Below, one piece after another: positions 34,101-43,475 of a stretch of 64,000 bases of DNA; the stretch's first letter is position 1; the number at the start of each line of letters is the position of its first letter. The notes under the pieces were generated by a model. It was not told where the DNA came from and searched no databases. It worked only from the letters and a program-made list of their open reading frames with translations. The stretch is from NCBI RefSeq assembly GCF_009765995.1, contig NZ_LMUI01000046.1:62001-126000 (forward strand). Reading direction: 5' to 3'. Position numbers and translations under genes: made by a program. This DNA is from Methylocapsa sp. S129 (lineage in GTDB: Bacteria; Pseudomonadota; Alphaproteobacteria; Rhizobiales; Beijerinckiaceae).

Positions 34101-35615
34101 ATGATGAAGACGACTGTGAAATCCCTCGAACGCTCGCGCCAGAATCTCTTCATTGGCGGCCGCTTCGTCGAACCGAAGAGCGGCAATTACTCAGCCAGCT
34201 ACGATCCCACGACTGGCGAGAGTTGGTACGAATTCGCCGAGGCCGAGGCCGCCGATGTCGACGCCGCTGTTGCGGCCGCCAATAGCGCCTTCCGCAATCC
34301 GGCCTGGCGGCGCATGACGCAGACCGACCGTGGCCGCCTGGTCCGCAAGCTTGCCGATCTCGCGCTGGAGCGTGCCGACGAACTCGCAGCGATCGAGACA
34401 CGCGACAATGGTAAGCTGATCAAGGAGATGCGGGCGCAGATGCGCGCCATGCCGGACTCCTATCATTACTTTGCCGGCATGGCCGACAAGCTGCAGGGCG
34501 ACACCATCCCGGTCAACAAACTCGACATGCTGAACTTCAACGTCCGCGAGCCGCTCGGCGTCGTCGGCATGATCACGCCGTGGAACTCGCCGCTGATGCT
34601 GCTCACCGGCACGCTGGCGCCTTGCCTCGCCATCGGCAACACCGTGGTGATCAAGCCGTCCGAGCACGCCACAGCCTCGACCCTGGCCCTGGCCGAGTTG
34701 ATCACGGAAGCCGGCTTTCCCGCCGGCGTCGTCAATGTCGTCACCGGCGCCGGCCGTAGCGCCGGTGAGGCGCTGACACGCCATCCGGGCGTCGCCAAAT
34801 ATGTTTTCACCGGCAGCACCGAGACGGGCCGGCGCATCGCAGCCAATGCCGCTTCCAACCTAACGCCATGCTCGATGGAACTCGGCGGCAAGTCGCCCCA
34901 TGTCGTGTTCGCCGATGTAGATATCGAACGTGCGGTGAACGGCGTTGTCTCCGGCGTCTTCGCCGCTGCGGGACAGACTTGCGTGGCTGGTTCGCGCTGC
35001 TTTGTCGAAGCCAGTATCCATGACCGATTCGTCGAGGCGCTGGTTGCCCGCACCGGCCGCATCAAGGTTGGCCATCCGATGCTTGACGATACCGATATCG
35101 GTCCGCTCGCTCTGTCGGCGCAGCTCACCAAGGTGGAATCTTATGTTGCTTCCGGCTTGCGCGAAGGCGCCAGGATCGCGGCGGGCGGCAAGCGGCCGCA
35201 GACGGATGAACTCTCGCGCGGCTGGTATTTCGAGCCGACCGTGATGGTGGAAGCCCAGAACGACATGGCCTTCATGCGCGACGAGCTCTTCGGCCCGGTC
35301 GTCGGCATTATGCCCTTCTCCTCGGAAGAGGAGATGATTTCGCTGGCCAACGACACGCGCTACGGCCTGGCTTCCGGTATCTGGACCCAGAATATCGACC
35401 GCGCCATGCGCTTCGCAAATCAGATCGAGGCCGGCACAGTTTGGATCAACACCTACCGCTCCTCCTCCTTTATGTCGGCGAATGGCGGCTTCAAGGAAAG
35501 TGGCTACGGCCGGCGCGGCGGCTTCGAGGTGATGCGGGAATTCTCGCGACTGAAAAACATCATCCTCGATTACTCCGGCGCCATGCAGGACCCCTTTGTC
35601 ATCCGCCTGAAGTGA
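34101..35615 (+). CDS. Aldehyde dehydrogenase
   Basis: 504 residues, NAD(P)-dependent ALDH fold. ITPWNSPLMLLTGTLAPCLAIG holds the coenzyme loop, VFTGSTETGRRIA follows, the catalytic Glu is in SMELGGKSPHVVFAD and the catalytic Cys in AAGQTCVAGSRCF. The C-terminus reads NGGFKESGYGRRGGFEVMREF. It resembles 2-hydroxymuconic or betaine aldehyde dehydrogenases in general pattern; the substrate cannot be named. It starts at ATG 34101 (a second ATG follows at once), 18 bases after the reductase stop. In the operon it would oxidise the aldehyde released after monooxygenation. Confidence 0.92.
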   Translation: MMKTTVKSLERSRQNLFIGGRFVEPKSGNYSASYDPTTGESWYEFAEAEAADVDAAVAAANSAFRNPAWRRMTQTDRGRLVRKLADLALERADELAAIETRDNGKLIKEMRAQMRAMPDSYHYFAGMADKLQGDTIPVNKLDMLNFNVREPLGVVGMITPWNSPLMLLTGTLAPCLAIGNTVVIKPSEHATASTLALAELITEAGFPAGVVNVVTGAGRSAGEALTRHPGVAKYVFTGSTETGRRIAANAASNLTPCSMELGGKSPHVVFADVDIERAVNGVVSGVFAAAGQTCVAGSRCFVEASIHDRFVEALVARTGRIKVGHPMLDDTDIGPLALSAQLTKVESYVASGLREGARIAAGGKRPQTDELSRGWYFEPTVMVEAQNDMAFMRDELFGPVVGIMPFSSEEEMISLANDTRYGLASGIWTQNIDRAMRFANQIEAGTVWINTYRSSSFMSANGGFKESGYGRRGGFEVMREFSRLKNIILDYSGAMQDPFVIRLK

Positions 35616-35660
35616 TCCATTCAAAATCGAAAAACCAAGGCCCGAAAGGGAGGAAAAGCC

Positions 35661-36743
35661 ATGAAATTCGCGGTCTCGCTCACCATGGAGCGTTTCTCGG
35701 CAGATGTGCCGATGTCGCGGGCGAAGAGTAATCTGCTCGAGCTTGCCCGGCTGGCCGACGAGGGTGGGTTTGAGACCTTATGGACGGCCGAGCATCACAC
35801 TATCGAATGCACGATCTCGCCGAACCCGTTCCAGACACTGACCTGGCTCGCCCAACATACGCAGCGGATCCGCCTCGGCACTTCAACCCTGGTTGCGCCC
35901 TACTGGAGCCCTATTCGCCTCGCTGGCGAGGCGGCGCTATGCGACCATCTCACCGATGGACGTCTCGAATTCGGCATTGCGCGAGGCTCGTACCAATATG
36001 AGTTCGACCGTATGGCCGGCGGCATGCCGCAGCAGGAGGGCGTCGCCTATCTAAAGGAGCTGGCACCGGCGGTGAAGCGGCTATGGCAAGGTGACTATGC
36101 CCATGACGGCCACTACTGGAAGTTTCCCGTCGCCACGTCAGTGCCCAAGCCCCTGCAGCAGCCGCATCCGCCGATCTGGGTGGCGGCACGCGATCCCGGC
36201 ACCTTCGACTGGGCCATCGCCCTGGGCGCCAACATTCTCTCCACGCCGCTGTCGGCGCCTCCCGCCGAGATCCAGGTGCTCTCCGACAAGTTCCACAAGG
36301 CGGTGGCCGATCATCCCGAGGTGCCGCGGCCGCGTTTCATGATGCAGCGCCGCACTTGCGTCTACGATCGGCCGGAGGACTGGCAACTCGCCGTGCAGCA
36401 CAGTATCGATTATGGCCGCGCCTTCGAGAACCTGTTCCAGAACATCGGCGCCGTCAGCAACGGCTTTCCCGAGGCCGTGCCCTATGAGGCAGTTAAGGGC
36501 AAGGACAACTACAACCCCGAAAGCGTGCGCCGGAATCTGATGTTCGGCACGCCGGACGAGGTGATCGAGAAGCTGATCGCCTATGAGGCAGCCGGGGTCG
36601 ACCAATATTGCCTTGGCCTGACTTTCAACCTGCCCTTCGAATTGCAGAAGAAGACGATCCGCCTCTTCGTGGACGAGGTGATGCCCGTCTTCGCCGCTCG
36701 CGAGAAGAAAGCCGGGAGCGTCGCCGCGAGAGCGCTGGCATGA
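35661..36743 (+). CDS. LLM-class flavin-dependent monooxygenase
   Basis: 360 residues, bacterial luciferase-like TIM barrel. Marks are FETLWTAEHHTIE, QRIRLGTSTLVAPYWSPIRLAGEAA, DGRLEFGIARGSYQYEF and PHPPIWVAARDPGTFDWAI. Members use reduced FMN from a partner reductase and O2 to hydroxylate or cleave substrates, including N-heterocycles (RutA on uracil, PyrA-type on pyridine are known members of the same superfamily). The flavin reductase two genes upstream is the evident partner. GGGAGG precedes the ATG at 35661. Its stop overlaps the hydrolase start (ATGA), so the two are translated together. The substrate is not deducible. Confidence 0.93.
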   Translation: MKFAVSLTMERFSADVPMSRAKSNLLELARLADEGGFETLWTAEHHTIECTISPNPFQTLTWLAQHTQRIRLGTSTLVAPYWSPIRLAGEAALCDHLTDGRLEFGIARGSYQYEFDRMAGGMPQQEGVAYLKELAPAVKRLWQGDYAHDGHYWKFPVATSVPKPLQQPHPPIWVAARDPGTFDWAIALGANILSTPLSAPPAEIQVLSDKFHKAVADHPEVPRPRFMMQRRTCVYDRPEDWQLAVQHSIDYGRAFENLFQNIGAVSNGFPEAVPYEAVKGKDNYNPESVRRNLMFGTPDEVIEKLIAYEAAGVDQYCLGLTFNLPFELQKKTIRLFVDEVMPVFAAREKKAGSVAARALA

Positions 36744-37552
36744 CGGCGGCGCTGAGCCATACCGTCGGCGAGACGACGCTCAACTATCGCATCGATGGCA
36801 GCGGGCCCGAGCCATTGGTCTGCATCCACGGCGTCGGCTCCTATCTGGAAGCTTGGAGCGGCTTGGTCGAGCGACTTAAGGATCGCTTCACCATCCTCTC
36901 CTTCGACCTGCGCGGCCATGGCCGATCCAGCCGAATCAAGGGCCGTTACGAGATCGACGATTTCGTCAACGAGACCCTCGCGCTCGCCGATCATGTTGGC
37001 TTCGACGCCTTCAACCTCGCCGGCTTTTCGCTTGGTGGCCTAATTGCTCAGCGTCTGGCTCTGACGCATCAGCGCCGTCTACGCAGGCTGGTGCTGCTCT
37101 CGACGGTGGCCGGCCGCACGCCGGAAGAGCGCGAACAAGTCCTCGGCCGCCTCGCGGCGCTGCGCCTGGGCACGCCTGCCGCCCACCACGAGGCCTCGCT
37201 CTCGCGTTGGCTCACCGAGGCGTTCCAAAGGGCAAATCCAGAGGTGATCGCCAGGTTGCGCGCCCGCGACGCCGAAAACGACCGGGATTGCTATGCGTCT
37301 GCCTATCGGGTGCTCGCAGAGACCGATTTTGGCGGCTTCCTCGACCAAATCCGTTGCCCGACCCTAATCGCGACGGGCGCGGAAGACCTCGGCTCGAGCC
37401 CGCGCATGGCCGTCTACATGCACGAGCGAATTCCCGGCTCCAGACTAGCGATCCTGGCTGGTCTGCGGCATTCCATCCTGATCGAGGCGCCCGATGTCGT
37501 GGCGACGCTGATGCGAGATTTCCTCGCCGAAAAGGTAGAAGCCCATGGATAA
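36740..37552 (+). CDS. Alpha/beta hydrolase (RutD-like position)
   Basis: 270 residues. Oxyanion segment VCIHGVGSYLEAW, FDLRGHGRS, nucleophile Ser in NLAGFSLGGLIAQRLAL, and catalytic His in GLRHSILIEAPDVV, so the triad looks complete. Similar proteins open lactone, amide or enol-lactone intermediates; RutD holds a comparable place beside a luciferase-like monooxygenase in pyrimidine breakdown. The ATG at 36740 overlaps the monooxygenase stop and begins directly at the fold; upstream frame lies in the neighbour. It overlaps the next gene by eight bases. Confidence 0.9.
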   Translation: MTAALSHTVGETTLNYRIDGSGPEPLVCIHGVGSYLEAWSGLVERLKDRFTILSFDLRGHGRSSRIKGRYEIDDFVNETLALADHVGFDAFNLAGFSLGGLIAQRLALTHQRRLRRLVLLSTVAGRTPEEREQVLGRLAALRLGTPAAHHEASLSRWLTEAFQRANPEVIARLRARDAENDRDCYASAYRVLAETDFGGFLDQIRCPTLIATGAEDLGSSPRMAVYMHERIPGSRLAILAGLRHSILIEAPDVVATLMRDFLAEKVEAHG

Positions 37553-37934
37553 GACGCTGCAGCAGGCAGGAGAAGCAGTCCGCCGCCAGGTTCTCGGCAA
37601 CGACTATGTCGATCGCGCTTTCACCAATGCCGATGATTTCTCTCGCCCCTTCCAGGATATTCTCAACGAATATTGCTGGGGCACAGCCTGGACAGACAAG
37701 AGCCTCGACCTCAAGCAACGCAGCCTTCTCAATCTCGGCATGCTGGCGGCCCTCGATCGCATGCATGAGTTCGGCATCCATTTCCGCGGCGCCGTACGTA
37801 ACGGGCTGACGGAGGACGAACTTCGCGCGGTGCTCACCCAGATCGCCGTCTATTGCGGTATTCCCGCCGGCGTTGAGGCCCTCCGGGTGGCGCGCAACGT
37901 GCGGGACGAGATGAAACAGAAGGGCGAGATCTGA
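37545..37934 (+). CDS. Carboxymuconolactone decarboxylase family protein
   Basis: 129 residues, an all-helical AhpD-like fold. Seen are LKQRSLLNLGMLAALDRMHEF, GIHFRGAVRNGLTEDELRAVL and YCGIPAGVEALRVARNV, the PcaC/CMD pattern. The CxxC of AhpD peroxidase relatives is absent, so a decarboxylase- or isomerase-like role is more likely than redox activity. It overlaps the hydrolase gene by eight bases and ends the first transcription block; the binding protein gene starts 239 bases later. In this pathway it might decarboxylate or isomerise a ring-opened acid. Confidence 0.88.
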   Translation: MDKTLQQAGEAVRRQVLGNDYVDRAFTNADDFSRPFQDILNEYCWGTAWTDKSLDLKQRSLLNLGMLAALDRMHEFGIHFRGAVRNGLTEDELRAVLTQIAVYCGIPAGVEALRVARNVRDEMKQKGEI

Positions 37935-38173
37935 TGGGGCCAGTCGTTGGGGCCGATTTCCGGTGCTCGGCTTCCGCCGAATCGAGGAAAAGGCCTCGCA
38001 ATCCTGCGCTTTTTCGCGGGAAGACGAGAACGACCCTCTGTCTTCTAAATCATGAGCATCGGCAATGCTCCAGAAAGCACTGTCCGCACGATCCATCGAC
38101 ATCCGGATGCCGTCGCTGAATGCAATAAAAAAGGCAGCGCCAGCAGCTCAGACAACAGAGGGGGACTGATCGC

Positions 38174-39007
38174 ATGAGACATTTCTCGAAACTGACGGCC
38201 CTGGCGGCTTCGCTCGCCATGGCGCTCGCCGTGGTCCCGGCGCAGGCTGGCGCCGTGCTCGACCGCGTGACGGCGGCCGGCGCGCTCAAGGTCGCCACCG
38301 ACGCCAATTGGGCGCCGCAATCCTTCATGAACGACAAGAACGAACTTGACGGCTTCGACGTCGATGTCGCCAAGGAAATCGGCAAGCGCATGGGCGTGAA
38401 GGTCGTTTTCGTCACGCCCGGCTGGGACATCATCACCGCCGGCAATTGGGCAGGCCGCTGGGACATGCATGCGGGGTCGATGACCCCGACCAAGAAGCGC
38501 GCCGAGATCTTCGATTTCCCGGCCGTCTATTACTACACGCCCGCCGCCGTCGCCGTGCACAATGACAGCAAGGCCACCAAGCTGTCCGATCTCGACGGCA
38601 AGGTGGTTGGCGCCACCACGACCTCGACTTTTGAAGCCTATGCCAACCAGGACCTGGTGCTCGACGCCGCCGGCGCGCCGCCATTCAAATATGAGTTCAA
38701 GCCGAAGGTGGTGAAGTCCTATTCCAATTCGACCACCGCCTTCGATGATCTGCGCCTGGGGGCTGGCGTCCGCCTCGACGCGGTGGTGTCCTCCCAGCCG
38801 AGCATCAACGATGCAAAAAAGGCCGGCTATCCTATTAAGCAGCTCGGCGAGCCCGTATTCTACGAACCCCTCGCCGTCGCCGTCGAGCGTGGCGATCCGG
38901 AGTTCAAGGCCAAGATCGCCGATGCTGTACAGGGCATGAAAACGGATGGCACGCTGAGCAAGCTCTCCGTGAAATGGTACGGGACCGACTACACCGTGGT
39001 GAAATAG
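38174..39007 (+). CDS. Polar amino acid ABC transporter substrate-binding protein
   Basis: 277 residues. A Sec signal peptide is visible: basic MRHFSK, a hydrophobic stretch and a cut site near VPAQAGA (about residue 25). The mature part is a bacterial solute-binding protein family 3 fold: LKVATDANWAPQSFMND, GFDVDVAKEIGKRMGVKV, WDMHAGSMTPTKKRAEIFDF and the C-terminal PLAVAVERGDPEFKAKIADA. It would collect the amino acid or amine-like substrate in the periplasm for the permease and ATPase that follow. It is preceded by 239 bases that could hold a separate promoter. Confidence 0.94.
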   Translation: MRHFSKLTALAASLAMALAVVPAQAGAVLDRVTAAGALKVATDANWAPQSFMNDKNELDGFDVDVAKEIGKRMGVKVVFVTPGWDIITAGNWAGRWDMHAGSMTPTKKRAEIFDFPAVYYYTPAAVAVHNDSKATKLSDLDGKVVGATTTSTFEAYANQDLVLDAAGAPPFKYEFKPKVVKSYSNSTTAFDDLRLGAGVRLDAVVSSQPSINDAKKAGYPIKQLGEPVFYEPLAVAVERGDPEFKAKIADAVQGMKTDGTLSKLSVKWYGTDYTVVK

Positions 39008-39065
39008 TTCACGTCCCTGGCGGCCCTGCATGCAGGGCCGCTTTGCCGTTCGAGGGGAACCACAA

Positions 39066-40040
39066 ATGCTCTATCCCGATACGGTGGAATCTGAAGTCAT
39101 TGTCCACAAGCCGTGGTTCATCACGGCGATGTTTGCCGCGATCTTGGCGTGTTTTCTGGCTTTGAACCTGACCGGCACGACGATGGGCGAATTGATGCGC
39201 CCCGTCATCGGCGATCCCGTGCAGAGCGGGTTCTACGGTCGCTTCGCCATCGCCTTCACTATTGCGGTGATCTTCTGCCTAAATGTCGTGCTGATCGGCT
39301 TTGCCCCGCTGAAACTGCAGATCGCTATCGTCTGGCTCGAATTGCTGCTGCTGTTCCTCGCCTTCTTCGAGACCTTCCATCTCAGCCTGCCCTTCATTCG
39401 GGAAAAGCTGCCGTTCATGATCACGCAGGGCGTGGTGACCACGCTCTATGTCTCGGCGATTTCGATCGTCATCGCCTCGGCCATCGCCATTCTCGGCGCT
39501 GTGGCCAAGCTCTCGACCAACGGCTTCGCCTATGCGATCGCAACCTTCTACACCTCCTTCTTCCGCGGCCTGCCTTTGCTGATGCAGGTCTACTTGATCT
39601 ATCTCGGCCTGCCGCAACTCGGCTTCGTCATCGACGCGGTGCCTGCAGGCATCTTGGCGCTGTCGCTGTGCTACGGCGCCTACATGACCGAGATCTTCCG
39701 CTCGGGCATCCAGAGCATCGATCGCGGGCAGTGGGAGGCCTCGCGCTCGATGGGCTTCGGCTTCGGCCTCACCATGCGCAAGGTCATCCTGCCCCAAGCC
39801 CTGCCGGTGATTATCCCGCCCACCGGCAACCAGTTCATCTCGATGCTGAAGGATTCTTCGCTCGTCTCGGTGATCGGCGTGTGGGAATTGATGTTTCTTG
39901 CCCGTACGCTGGGGCAGAAAACCTTCCAGCATATGGAAATGCTGATCTCCGCCGCCATGCTCTACTGGATCATGTCGATCTGTCTCGAACTCATCCAATC
40001 CCGCATCGAACACCATTATGCCAGGAGCAAAGTGCGATGA
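39066..40040 (+). CDS. Amino acid ABC transporter permease with extended N-terminus
   Basis: 324 residues, longer than the usual 215-250. The first 100 residues hold about three hydrophobic segments ([55 protein letters not shown]) before the standard core starting at [20 protein letters not shown]. The EAA loop is in [27 protein letters not shown]. Only one permease gene is present, so a homodimer is expected. The ATG at 39066 has GAGGGGAA upstream. Its stop overlaps the ATPase start (ATGA). Confidence 0.92.
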   Translation: MLYPDTVESEVIVHKPWFITAMFAAILACFLALNLTGTTMGELMRPVIGDPVQSGFYGRFAIAFTIAVIFCLNVVLIGFAPLKLQIAIVWLELLLLFLAFFETFHLSLPFIREKLPFMITQGVVTTLYVSAISIVIASAIAILGAVAKLSTNGFAYAIATFYTSFFRGLPLLMQVYLIYLGLPQLGFVIDAVPAGILALSLCYGAYMTEIFRSGIQSIDRGQWEASRSMGFGFGLTMRKVILPQALPVIIPPTGNQFISMLKDSSLVSVIGVWELMFLARTLGQKTFQHMEMLISAAMLYWIMSICLELIQSRIEHHYARSKVR

Positions 40041-40780
40041 GTCCTGACACGATCATCCAGGCCACGAATGTCGCCAAATGGTACGGCGCCTTCCAGGTGC
40101 TCAAGGACATCAACCTCACCGTTCGCAAGGGCGAGCGCATCGTCATATGTGGACCCTCCGGCTCGGGCAAGTCGACCCTGATCCGCTGCTTCAATCGGCT
40201 CGAAGCGCATCAGGAGGGCGACATCACCGTCACCGGCGTCGTCCTTCACGACAAGATGAGAAACGTCGCCTCCGTACGCCGCAACGTCGGCATGGTGTTC
40301 CAGCACTTCAACCTCTTTCCGCATATGACTGTATTGATGAACTGCATGGTTGGCCCGATGTGGATCAAAGGGATCAAGCCCGAGGCGGCAAAGAAGACGG
40401 CGCTGCAGTTCTTGGAGCGCGTGCGCATTCCCGATCAAGCTAACAAGTTCCCGGTGCAGCTCTCGGGCGGCCAGCAGCAGCGCGTCGCCATCGCCCGCAG
40501 CCTCTGCATGCAGCCGGCCGTGATGCTGTTCGACGAACCAACCTCGGCGCTCGATCCGGAGATGGTGTCGGAAGTTCTGGAGACGATGACGAGTCTGGCC
40601 CGCGACGGAATGACCATGGTCTGCGTCACCCACGAAATGGGTTTCGCCCGCGCGGTCGCCGACAGGGTGATCTTCATGAATTCGGGTCAGATCATCGAGG
40701 AAGGCAAGCCGCACGACTTCTTCACCAATCCACAACACGAGCGTACGAAGCTGTTCCTCAGCCAAATTCTCAAACATTGA
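40037..40780 (+). CDS. Amino acid ABC transporter ATP-binding protein
   Basis: 247 residues, GlnQ-like ATPase. Walker [10 protein letters not shown] (about 38-46), Q-loop in [11 protein letters not shown], signature [15 protein letters not shown], Walker [14 protein letters not shown] and the His switch in [11 protein letters not shown]. It powers the importer formed with the permease and binding protein encoded just upstream. It starts at 40037, overlapping the permease stop by four bases; a much longer frame that runs into it from 39113 is the shadow of the permease gene. Last gene of the locus 27172-40780. Confidence 0.95.
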   Translation: MSPDTIIQATNVAKWYGAFQVLKDINLTVRKGERIVICGPSGSGKSTLIRCFNRLEAHQEGDITVTGVVLHDKMRNVASVRRNVGMVFQHFNLFPHMTVLMNCMVGPMWIKGIKPEAAKKTALQFLERVRIPDQANKFPVQLSGGQQQRVAIARSLCMQPAVMLFDEPTSALDPEMVSEVLETMTSLARDGMTMVCVTHEMGFARAVADRVIFMNSGQIIEEGKPHDFFTNPQHERTKLFLSQILKH

Positions 40781-41391
40781 AGCGAACGTGGGTCTGGACA
40801 CTTTTCTTGGCGAGTTTCCCGATCTTAGACTACGCTCCAGTCCCACGCTCTTCGTTCAATACGCGTTCAGGACGATGGCGGCTTACTCATGCCGATAGGT
40901 CCGGACGCACCCAATCACGCGCCGTCTCCTGCCTGCCTCTGCTTGATCGAGAGTTGTACGCCGCGAACGTGCCCACCGCGATGCATGAAAGAAGTGTGCT
41001 GCTGGCGGACGTCATTGACCGCTCAGCTTCGCGACGACGAGGAATCTCGTCCCGAGCGGCACCCTTCCACTGGAGGGTCGTGAAGGTCGAGATGAGCTCA
41101 AATACAGAGGCTGGATCGGTCACTATCCGCTTGTGCTTTCGACGTTCCATGAGCGCGTGCCTAAAGACTCGATCTCGCTGCCGCTCAGCAGCGAAAGCGA
41201 CCGACCGTCCGCCGATCCCATTCATCCGGCCGCGTTCACCGCCTCGGGGACTTGAACTAGGTCGTGGCTACGACGGCGGTCAATATCTTCTGAGCGACGG
41301 CGGAGTTTGCTCTGATAAGGCCGACTTTGCCGATATGGACGAGGGGGCCCAAGAAAATCGATACCGGGGTCTCCCAAGCAGTTGCCCAAGT
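40781..41391. other. Region without an identifiable gene, possibly decayed coding DNA
   Basis: 610 bases between the ATPase and the convergent IclR gene. One plus-strand frame at about 41020-41250 has protein-like composition (RDELKYRGWIGHYPLVLSTF ... HERVPKDSISLPLS) and ends at a TGA, but it has no good start or recognised family. Other long frames here are opposite the IclR gene. I regard it as decayed coding sequence of unknown origin. Confidence 0.4.
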
Positions 41392-42261
41392 TCACAAGAG
41401 TTGAGTTATGCCAGCGAAATCGGAAATATCAGCACGGCCGCCGTCGACTATTTGCGCCTGCCGCCCTTGAAGGGTTCCACGGCTGCCCTCAGCTTTCAGA
41501 AAGGAATCTCGATGAGCCCGGATTTCCGCGACGGTCGCGCCGATTCCTATCGCCATCGGCGTTTGTCTGTTCGACGTCTGCATTTCAATTGCGACGACGC
41601 CCGCATGGGGATTGACGGAGCCTTCCGTGACCGCGTAGCCACACGTTCGAATATGATCGAGTTCACGCAGTAATGCCGTGCTGGTGACCCGCTTACTCGG
41701 ATCGGGCTCTTCCGCATTGATTCGTCGCAGCAAATGCACGACTTCCGTGTCGCTCTTCAGGCTGAGCAAGACCTTGCCGACGGCAGAGCGGCACAGGGGA
41801 CGCAACGAGCCGTTCTTGATGTACCAGTGTGGGACTTGCGGCTTGAGAGCCTGAACAAGATGAACATATTGAACGTGGATGCCATTCTGCATGCCCAGGA
41901 TCACGGTTTGACCTGTGATCGCGTGGAGTTCGTCCACAACGCGTGACAGGCTGGCCTCGCTGTAGAGTTCGTCCTGCACCCAACCCCCGAGCAGGGCGAC
42001 CCGCATGGTAGGCATGAATTGTCGCTTGTGACGGTCGTGATCCAGGTAACCGAGCTTCACGAGGCTCGTCAGGAGAGCCGAGACGCTCGATTGAGGGTAA
42101 TTGAGCCCCCGCACGATATCGCTGACCCCGAGAGGACGACGGCGTTCGGCGAGATACTCGAGCAATTCAAGAACGCGCTTTGCCGATTTGATCGCACCGG
42201 CGACTTCCGCCCCGTACGGGTTCTTGGCGGACCCCACATCCCTCGCGCTCCGATCAAGCAT
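41392..42261 (-). CDS. IclR-family transcriptional regulator
   Basis: 289 residues. The winged helix-turn-helix (about 22-80) reads AKRVLELLEYLAERRRPLG, DIVRGLNYPQSSVSALLTSL; the IclR effector domain (about 100-270) has GQTVILGMQNGIHVQYVHLV, RPLCRSAVGKVLLS and the C-terminal GYAVTEGSVNPHAGVVAIEM. The start at 42261 is chosen for the GCGGAGA site eight or so bases upstream; Met codons further up at 42303 and 42501 are less supported. The neighbour upstream is a broken aldehyde dehydrogenase gene, so its former target may be lost. The effector is unknown. Confidence 0.9.
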   Translation of the reverse strand: MLDRSARDVGSAKNPYGAEVAGAIKSAKRVLELLEYLAERRRPLGVSDIVRGLNYPQSSVSALLTSLVKLGYLDHDRHKRQFMPTMRVALLGGWVQDELYSEASLSRVVDELHAITGQTVILGMQNGIHVQYVHLVQALKPQVPHWYIKNGSLRPLCRSAVGKVLLSLKSDTEVVHLLRRINAEEPDPSKRVTSTALLRELDHIRTCGYAVTEGSVNPHAGVVAIEMQTSNRQTPMAIGIGATVAEIRAHRDSFLKAEGSRGTLQGRQAQIVDGGRADISDFAGITQLL

Positions 42262-42424
42262 ATATAGTCTCCGCTTCTCGCCGGCCGCTCCCACTTCGTT
42301 CATCGTCGTAGGTAAGTCCGCCACTTTGATATCCTCGTTCGTTCGTTGGGGGAAGCAACTCGCTATGGCGCCCGTTCGGACTACCGAGCGCGAGTGAGCC
42401 CGGACCAGCTCTTCGAATAGATCG

Positions 42425-43475
42425 CTACCCCATGGGCGAATGCGTTGGATCGGAGTCCGGAGCGGCCATCCCGTACAAGTCACCGCGCTGAAGGATACCA
42501 TTGCGCAACAATCGAACCGTGGCCACGTCGATCATCGTTCCATCATAGGTGATCGCGCCGAGACCCTGGGCGCCCGTCAGGCAGATTTGTCCGGCGTGAA
42601 GGAGAAAGCCTTTTAGGACCCCCGGCACCGCCGCCGCCAGATCCGCATCGGCAAATACGATGTCCGGCGATTTCCCGCCGAGTTCCAAGGTCAGTGGTAA
42701 AATCCGTTCGGCGGCGATTCGGCCGATCTCTCGGCCAGCGCGTAGAGAACCGGTGAAGGTCAGCTTGCGCACGCCCCTGAACCATGCTCTCTCCAGCTTC
42801 CTTCCCAAGTCCTGTGACCACATTGAATACGCCGGCCTCCAGACCGCACTCCTCCACAGCCATCCGCGCCAATTCCAACAGGGACCCGGAGGTGGCCTCC
42901 GACGGCTTGGCCACAACCGTATTGCCTGCGGCAAGGGCCGGAGCGCAGGCCCGACCCGCCTGATTGAGCGGTGCGTTCCACGGGAGGATTGCGCCCACGA
43001 CCCCAAACGGCTCGCGGCGGGTGTACGAATGATAACCAACACCGATATCGATCGTATTTCCCTGAATCGCGTTGACCAGACCGCCATAGAACTCAAAATA
43101 CTGGGCGGTTGCCTCGATTTCGGCTTTTGCCATTGAGGCCGATTTCCCCGTTTCACGACATTCGATCACAGTGAAATCGTTGATGCGTTCCCTGATCTTC
43201 CGCGCTATCTCGTTGAGGATTCGACCCCGCGCACTCGGTCGCATATTTCGCCATGCGGTAAGCGCGAATTCGGCGGCTCTGACGGCCGCATCGACATCGG
43301 CGGCATTCCCACGCGCCACCCGAGAAATGACCCGACCGTTTTTCGGGTTGCTTCCATCGAGATAAAGCCCATTGCTGGGCAATGCGGTTCGCCCGTTGAT
43401 GAAGTGATCCAGTTGATTCTCTGCCACTGCCTTGACGTTCCCTACTGATTGTTTCCTGATCGATTGCTTTCCGAT
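42425..43475 (-). pseudogene. Degraded aldehyde dehydrogenase gene (frameshifted and truncated)
   Basis: The first 230 codons read as a normal ALDH: LDHFINGRTA, FYGGLVNAIQGNTIDIG, PFGVVGAILPWNAPLNQAG and GNTVVAKPSEATSGSLLELA. Near 42780 a one-base change of frame occurs, after which VRKLTFTGSLRAGREIGRIA, TLELGGKSPDIVFADADL and HAGQICLTGAQGL follow in the second frame with the catalytic Cys still present. After about 42550 similarity stops and the last third of the family length is missing. It is thus broken by at least one frameshift and a 3' deletion. Same strand as the IclR gene downstream. Confidence 0.88.

Noticed and set aside
39113-40780. Open frame of 555 codons running from inside the permease gene through the ATPase
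   Set aside because: Its first 300 codons are the permease gene in the wrong frame; only the part from 40037 is the real ATPase. Not a fusion protein.
40777-41673. Open frame of 298 codons on the plus strand
   Set aside because: Largely antisense to the IclR gene and compositionally unlike a protein.
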